From contig JAMXHR010000015.1 in assembly GCA_023955635.1 (NCBI GenBank), positions 1 through 64,000 of the forward strand: a DNA stretch of 64,000 nt. Reading direction: 5' to 3'. The notes beneath the pieces are model-generated. The model was not told the origin of the DNA. It did not search any database and saw only the letters and a program-made list of their open reading frames with translations. Positions 58,639 to 64,000 of this stretch are shown in pieces. The position numbers were made by a program, and so were the translations under genes. The DNA is from Methanosarcina sp. ERenArc_MAG2 (lineage in GTDB: Archaea; Halobacteriota; Methanosarcinia; Methanosarcinales; Methanosarcinaceae). The stretch's first letter is position 1. Each line of letters opens with the position of its first letter.

Positions 58639-61191
58639 ATGAAGAATAAGCAAAAGTTGTACTCGATAGCTTTAGCTTCGGCAACCTTAATTTTTGTATT
58701 TTCAATTTTAATTTCATCTGTGGCGTCAGCGGCACAGGTAACGGCACAGGTGACGAGAATTGGTAATGGATCTGATCCTGCTATTTATGGGAGCAAAGTT
58801 GCATGGACAGACAGTGGCGTTATTCATGTTTATGATTTAACCGCGAAAACTGACACTACAGTTAACTCTTCTGCAGCATCTCATCCGGCTATTTACGGCA
58901 ATAAGTTAGTCTGGCATGATGAAAGCAGTGGAGTGCCAAGACTTGCAGTTTATGACATACCTTCGGGTGCTCGTACTTATATTACAAAAGATATAGACGA
59001 CCGCAGCATTCCAGCTATTTATGGCAATAGAATCGTGTGGAGTGCAAATTACAATGAATCAAATTATAATTACAACGTATATATGCGTGATATATCGACT
59101 TCTACACAGACTAAAATTGCGGAGGGCAGTGATCCTGATATATACGATACCAAAATAGCATATGGTTACGAGGATTCATATGGGAGAACCATAGCGGTTT
59201 ACGATATTAATACTAATGAAACTATAAATGTACACTCTTCCAGTCAGGTATTTAGTCCCCATATATATGATAATAAAGTGATATGGCCAGACTTCTACAC
59301 AAGGGGCGGATATATCCAAATGTATGACCTTATTACGAAGAAAACTATAGATGTTACCAGTGATAATACAGGTAATACTTTATCCATCATCAACGATTAT
59401 GGGTATGATGTCGTTGATGCCGGAGATGACACCGGTACTCATATTGACATAAACGGGGACAAAATCGTATATTCAAAATCTGGCGATGACCAATTTGGTT
59501 ATGCAGGTGTATACGTTTATGATATTCCTTCAGCAAAAAACACTTCAGTCTATATTTACCCAAGTGGGACTTACACAACACCTGATATATATGGCAATAC
59601 TATTGTTTGGGGAATAGACGGTAACTATGATATTGCTAATGATAATGGCATCTATATGAGTGATCTTTCTGCCACAAATATCTTGCCGCCTGTAGCTAAA
59701 TTTACTGCGAACGTAACTTCTGGAACCGTACCTTTAGTTGTGCGATTAACTGATCTCAGCACTGGTGGAGTACCAACGTCATGGCTCTGGGATTTTGGAG
59801 ACGGGATTGACTCAAAGCATGCCACGAATGCAACCCACACTTTTACGAAGCCAGGAATATATAACGTTACTTTAACAGTGGCAAATGGAGCAGGCAATAA
59901 TACGGTGACGAAATCGAATTATATTACTGTAACTCCCCCACAAGCTCCAGTGGCAGATTTCTCTACTAATGTAACCTCCGGAACAGCACCTCTAACAGTG
60001 TTATTCGCTGCAACAGGTAAAGGTGAAGCTATAAGTGAAGTCGAAACACCTACATCCTGGTATTGGGATTTCGGCGATGGTATCAATTCAAAAGATGCGC
60101 TTGCAGTTCACAGGTTTATAAAACCAGGAAATTATACAATCAGTCTGACTGTGGGAAACGCTATAGGGAACAATACAACAACAAGGCCGGGTTACATAGT
60201 TGTTACTGATCCAAACACTCCGGTTGCAAACTTCACTAGCAACGTTACAGAGGGTTATGCTCCTCTGGCAGTACAGTTTAATGATATTTCCCAGAAAGCA
60301 ACTTCAAGGACCTGGGACTTCAATGGCGACGGACAACCCGAATCTATTGATCTAAATCCGGTTTATGTATATGCAAATCCTGGGACATATACTGTTAACC
60401 TGACCATAAGCAATGAAAATGGAACTGCCTCAAAAACAGCTGCGATAAATGTGCTTACACCGAGCAGTCCAAGCAGTGGCAGCAATGGAGGAAGCAACCA
60501 TAACAGCAACGGTGGGAGCAGTAGCGGTGCAGGTGGTTCTCCGGAACCTGCAAGGAACGTCCAGGTAAAGGAACTTTCACAGGCCTTTATTACAAATGGA
60601 AAAACTATAACGTTTGATTTCGCAAAGAACGCAACCTGTGTCGCATATGTAAGCTTTGATTCAAAGAAGACTGCCGGCAAAACCACAGCCATTGCCGAAC
60701 AGCTCAAAGGAAAATCGACCTTGGTTTCCGGATTACCTTCTGGAGAAGTGTACAAATCCTTTAATGTTTGGGTTGGAAACAGCGGGTTTGCAACTTCCAA
60801 GAATATAGAAAATCCAGTTGTTTGTTTCAAGGTTGAAAAAGCCTGGATAAAGGACAAAAAGATCAATCAGGATTCCATTACTCTGAACAGATACAGCGAT
60901 AAAAAATGGGAGCAATTTCCGGCAAATCTGTCAGGAGAAGATAACAAATACCTGTATTTCACAGCCAAAACTTCAGGGTTTTCTTCATTTGCAATAACGG
61001 GCATAGCGAAAACATCATCTAAAGAAACTGAAAAAGGATTACAGCTTGCATCAACTGAAACAACTAATAATAACAATACAGAGGATAAAGAACCACAAAA
61101 AGAACAAAACGAAATCTTGAAAACACCAGGCTTTGAGATATATTATGGAATAGCCAGCTTGCTTACAGTACTCCTGTATAAAAGGAAGTAA
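58639..61191 (+). CDS. Surface protein: beta-propeller, three PKD domains, PGF-CTERM
   Basis: 850-aa exported protein. Signal peptide (LASATLIFVFSILISSVASA); repeats built on DPAIYGSKVAWTD / AIYGNRIVW / DIYDTKIAY (about 35-350), a TolB-like propeller; three PKD domains (about 350-615), each with GTAPLTVLF-like openings and WDFGDG cores (the third WDFNGDG); a Ser/Gly/Asn-rich linker; a PGF-pre-PGF-type domain (VKELSQAFITNGKTITFDFA...FAITGIA); a low-complexity spacer; and a C-terminal TPGFEIYYGIASLLTVLLYK RK sorting signal, which is cut by archaeosortase and replaced by a lipid anchor. Many N-glycosylation sequons (NxS/T). It lies between a tRNA-Leu fragment and the intact tRNA-Leu, so may be integrated cargo. 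Confidence 0.9.
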   Translation: MKNKQKLYSIALASATLIFVFSILISSVASAAQVTAQVTRIGNGSDPAIYGSKVAWTDSGVIHVYDLTAKTDTTVNSSAASHPAIYGNKLVWHDESSGVPRLAVYDIPSGARTYITKDIDDRSIPAIYGNRIVWSANYNESNYNYNVYMRDISTSTQTKIAEGSDPDIYDTKIAYGYEDSYGRTIAVYDINTNETINVHSSSQVFSPHIYDNKVIWPDFYTRGGYIQMYDLITKKTIDVTSDNTGNTLSIINDYGYDVVDAGDDTGTHIDINGDKIVYSKSGDDQFGYAGVYVYDIPSAKNTSVYIYPSGTYTTPDIYGNTIVWGIDGNYDIANDNGIYMSDLSATNILPPVAKFTANVTSGTVPLVVRLTDLSTGGVPTSWLWDFGDGIDSKHATNATHTFTKPGIYNVTLTVANGAGNNTVTKSNYITVTPPQAPVADFSTNVTSGTAPLTVLFAATGKGEAISEVETPTSWYWDFGDGINSKDALAVHRFIKPGNYTISLTVGNAIGNNTTTRPGYIVVTDPNTPVANFTSNVTEGYAPLAVQFNDISQKATSRTWDFNGDGQPESIDLNPVYVYANPGTYTVNLTISNENGTASKTAAINVLTPSSPSSGSNGGSNHNSNGGSSSGAGGSPEPARNVQVKELSQAFITNGKTITFDFAKNATCVAYVSFDSKKTAGKTTAIAEQLKGKSTLVSGLPSGEVYKSFNVWVGNSGFATSKNIENPVVCFKVEKAWIKDKKINQDSITLNRYSDKKWEQFPANLSGEDNKYLYFTAKTSGFSSFAITGIAKTSSKETEKGLQLASTETTNNNNTEDKEPQKEQNEILKTPGFEIYYGIASLLTVLLYKRK

Positions 61192-61227
61192 AAAGGAAAA
61201 ATCCAAAATTCGATATTAAAAAATTAG

Positions 61228-61312
61228 TGCGAGGGGTGGGATTTGAACCCACGAAATCCTTCGATGCCAGATCTTAAGTCTGGCGCCTTTGACCGGGCTG
61301 GGCAACCCTCGC
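61228..61312 (-). tRNA. tRNA-Leu (UAA)
   Basis: Class II tRNA: acceptor GCGAGGG/CCCTCGC (with one wobble pair), anticodon stem CCAGA/TCTGG around CTTAAGA (anticodon TAA), long variable arm and T-arm GGGTTCAAATCCC. No encoded CCA. This is the gene whose 3-prime half is duplicated at 57005 and 58497. Confidence 0.96.
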
Positions 61313-61416
61313 ACATTGAATAACAAATCAGCGAATCTTGGAATAAAACTTTTGTAAAAAAGACCTATTAAAACTTAAAAACCTACTGTAACTTGAGTCA
61401 ATAGAATTATTTTTAG

Positions 61417-61501
61417 TGCGAGGGATGGGATTCGAACCCACGAACTCCTACAAGACTAGGCCCTCAACCTAGCGCCTTTGACCTGGCTGGGCAACCCTCG
61501 C
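61417..61501 (-). tRNA. tRNA-Leu (GAG), copy 1
   Basis: Class II tRNA with anticodon stem CTAGG/CCTAG around TTGAGGG (anticodon GAG). Identical in sequence to the gene at 61624, from which it is separated by about 120 bases. Confidence 0.96.
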
Positions 61502-61623
61502 ATAGCGAATACAAATATATAAAGAATTCTGAGAAATTCCTTACAAAAAGAACCTTAAGAAACGTAAGAAAATTTGAAGTTTTAGAAGTTAAGTATTTGA
61601 AGTAAACAGACGAAGAAATTTGG

Positions 61624-61708
61624 TGCGAGGGATGGGATTCGAACCCACGAACTCCTACAAGACTAGGCCCTCAACCTAGCGCCTTTGACCTGGCTGGGCA
61701 ACCCTCGC
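61624..61708 (-). tRNA. tRNA-Leu (GAG), copy 2
   Basis: Identical to copy 1, first in the minus-strand tRNA series. The duplication appears recent as there is no base change over 85 positions. Confidence 0.96.
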
Positions 61709-61775
61709 ATCTTGTAATTCTGTTTTAATTTGATATCCGGCGCGCTTTGCGCCTTGCACTCCCCCACAATATCGT

Positions 61776-61798
61776 GGATAATATATAAACATTTCGAG
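61776..61798 (-). promoter_or_regulatory. BRE/TATA promoter for the tRNA-Leu cluster
   Basis: Minus strand CGAAATGTTTATATATTATC contains a BRE-like CGAAA and the TATA box TTTATATA, about 75 bases before the first tRNA-Leu. A G+C-rich stretch (GGCGCAAAGCGCGCCGG) lies between, in the leader. Confidence 0.6.
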
Positions 61799-62010
61799 CC
61801 GCAAGGGTCACGCGTAATAATTGTCGGAAGATCCAGGATAGAGCAAAATAATTTCTGCGGTATTCAGACAAAAAAATCGGCGTAAAACCGGTGAAACAGG
61901 TAAATCACGTACACAAATTCAGGAGAAATATTTGCGTATTGAGATTTTTAAGGGCCGAAAGAGCTGAATTTCAAAAAAAATGAGATTTGGGCCTGTATCC
62001 GAGCAAAAGC

Positions 62011-62811
62011 TCAGAACTGGTCCAGAATGCTCAGTATTTCTTCGGCTTTGCCCTTGACCACTTTTGCCGCATTCAGGGCAAGGTCTTTGGCTGTGTAAGA
62101 ACCATCGGATTCCATGGTAAACACAAAAGCGTTTTCATCGAAGTTGATTTTTATTGCATGAATGTCACAGACCTGCTCACAGAGCCTGCAGATCGAACAT
62201 TTTAGCACATCATCCTCAGAAACCTTCGCACCCGCTCCTTCGAGCCTTATGATACCTTTTGGGCATTCTGCTGCACAGTGTCCGCATGCATCACAGTTTG
62301 CAATGGTTATGATAGGCACGTTCTTGTAACCGCAAGCGACTCCTGCCTGCCACCTGACACTGTCCCTGCCGTAACCCATATGCGCAATGGCTTCAAGCAC
62401 GAGTTTTTGCCCTTTTTTCAGCTCAACAATCGGTACGTTGGGATCAGCAGGCTGGATCTTAGGGTCAGAGGAGATAAGGTCCCGGGAATAAACCGTCACA
62501 GGACCTTCTGCGCTGAGGGTTAAAGAGACCTCGCAGGCAGGACAGCCCACTCCTCCGCATACATCGCATTCTGCCTGGGGTACATAAGTCTCTACATCCG
62601 TTACTATCGGGATTAAGGACAGACGTAGAGTCAGCTGCTCATCATAGAGTACCGAGGTGTTGTCATAAAGGTTCACATACTCGATCGCAAGAGTTGGTAC
62701 ATCTGCGATCATGGCACGCCGAATGCCGTTAGCAAAAGATGTGCTAATCTTGGAAAGCACGAATTTTGCAGATCTGTCCGATAACTCCAGAATGTCTACT
62801 TCCATCGTCAT
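62011..62811 (-). CDS. rpoD: RNA polymerase subunit D with ferredoxin-like domain
   Basis: Archaeal counterpart of RPB3/alpha (266 aa), which forms the assembly platform with subunit L. It starts MEVDILELSDRSAKFVLSKI and includes the conserved FANGIRRAMIADVPTLAIEY. The inserted domain has two 4Fe-4S ferredoxin motifs, CDACGHCAAECPKG and CSICRLCEQVCDIH, as known for Methanosarcina subunit D, plus an extra cysteine group CDVCGGVGCPAC. Two ATGs (62811 and 62805) are possible starts; AAGGT is better spaced for the second. Follows rps11 after 96 bases of short GAATTC-type repeats. Confidence 0.96.
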   Translation of the reverse strand: MTMEVDILELSDRSAKFVLSKISTSFANGIRRAMIADVPTLAIEYVNLYDNTSVLYDEQLTLRLSLIPIVTDVETYVPQAECDVCGGVGCPACEVSLTLSAEGPVTVYSRDLISSDPKIQPADPNVPIVELKKGQKLVLEAIAHMGYGRDSVRWQAGVACGYKNVPIITIANCDACGHCAAECPKGIIRLEGAGAKVSEDDVLKCSICRLCEQVCDIHAIKINFDENAFVFTMESDGSYTAKDLALNAAKVVKGKAEEILSILDQF

Positions 62812-62907
62812 ATACCTTGATTTCCCTTATATTTTAATGCATTCAAAAAAGAGAATTCTCGGAAGAATTCCCTGAGGAACTCTCGAAGAATTCCGTGAAG
62901 AACTCTC

Positions 62908-63950
<1,043 letters not shown>

Positions 63951-63972
63951 TAAAAATCACCTAATCGGAAAA

Positions 63973-64000
63973 TCACTTCTTCCTGCTGACACCGACAGTC
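63973..64000 (-). CDS. rps13: Ribosomal protein S13 (last codons, cut by window edge)
   Basis: Only TVGVSRKK and the stop are visible on the minus strand. The typical S13 C-terminus and the gene order before rps4 support the assignment. Confidence 0.75.

Noticed and set aside
61228..61708. Repeated units spaced by about 120-200 bp that might look like a CRISPR array
   Set aside because: They are three complete tRNA-Leu genes. No true CRISPR array with short regular repeats was seen anywhere in the window.

Overview
The window is archaeal and almost certainly from a Methanosarcina. The RNA polymerase B subunit is split into B' and B'' genes, and the D subunit carries ferredoxin-type cysteine clusters. 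There is a gamma carbonic anhydrase of the Cam type, the archaeal pantoate kinase / phosphopantothenate synthetase route to CoA, surface proteins with PKD and PGF-CTERM parts, and AT-rich spacers full of insertion sequences.

Layout. Positions 1-4770 (minus strand) hold the rpoH-rpoB2-rpoB1-rpoA1 operon and tRNA-Lys. Positions 5.2-21.3 kb are mostly core genes: a MEDS/multi-PAS histidine kinase, the S-adenosylhomocysteine/5-deoxyadenosine salvage pair (ahcY, dadD), the CoA cluster (coaBC, pantoate kinase, 4-phosphopantoate-beta-alanine ligase, plus an HD phosphohydrolase), a Vms1/eRF1-like release factor relative, a DUF1275 membrane protein, rlmE and a PHP phosphoesterase. From about 17.9 to 61 kb the window is accessory DNA: at least seven IS elements or remnants (IS1, IS701-like, IS5 twice, ISH3-like, an IS1-like remnant, IS630), five families of small non-coding elements with terminal inverted repeats, and cargo genes. 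Cargo includes a STAND/NLR-like TPR ATPase with a partner protein, a PLD-fold protein, cam and camH, an ABC exporter that looks bacterial, a trypsin-like protein, a DUF4041/GIY-YIG protein, and a Thoeris-type locus. The right edge (61.2-64 kb) returns to core genes: three tRNA-Leu genes and the rpoD-rps11-rps4-rps13 operon.

The two most interesting systems are probable defence modules. (1) An NLR-like ATPase with nine TPR-like repeats (28820-31442) lies just downstream of a small protein (31465-31893). Both begin with nearly the same glycine-rich motif of about 31 residues, the arrangement expected of homotypic, possibly amyloid-type, signalling. (2) A ThsA-like SIR2-SLOG gene (55044-56510) is followed at once by a ThsB reading frame cut off after 27 codons, while a TPR-TIR gene is divergently encoded next door (53664-54796). 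This suggests a Thoeris system whose original TIR sensor has been lost and may have been replaced.

A caution applies throughout. Many genes are interrupted by one missing base in a short A or T run (for example at 6789, 12539, 13981, 19428, 30467, 40392, 54660, 57421). The pattern is so uniform, and hits both core and accessory genes, that homopolymer errors in the source sequence are the simplest explanation. I annotate these as single genes and state where the frame breaks.
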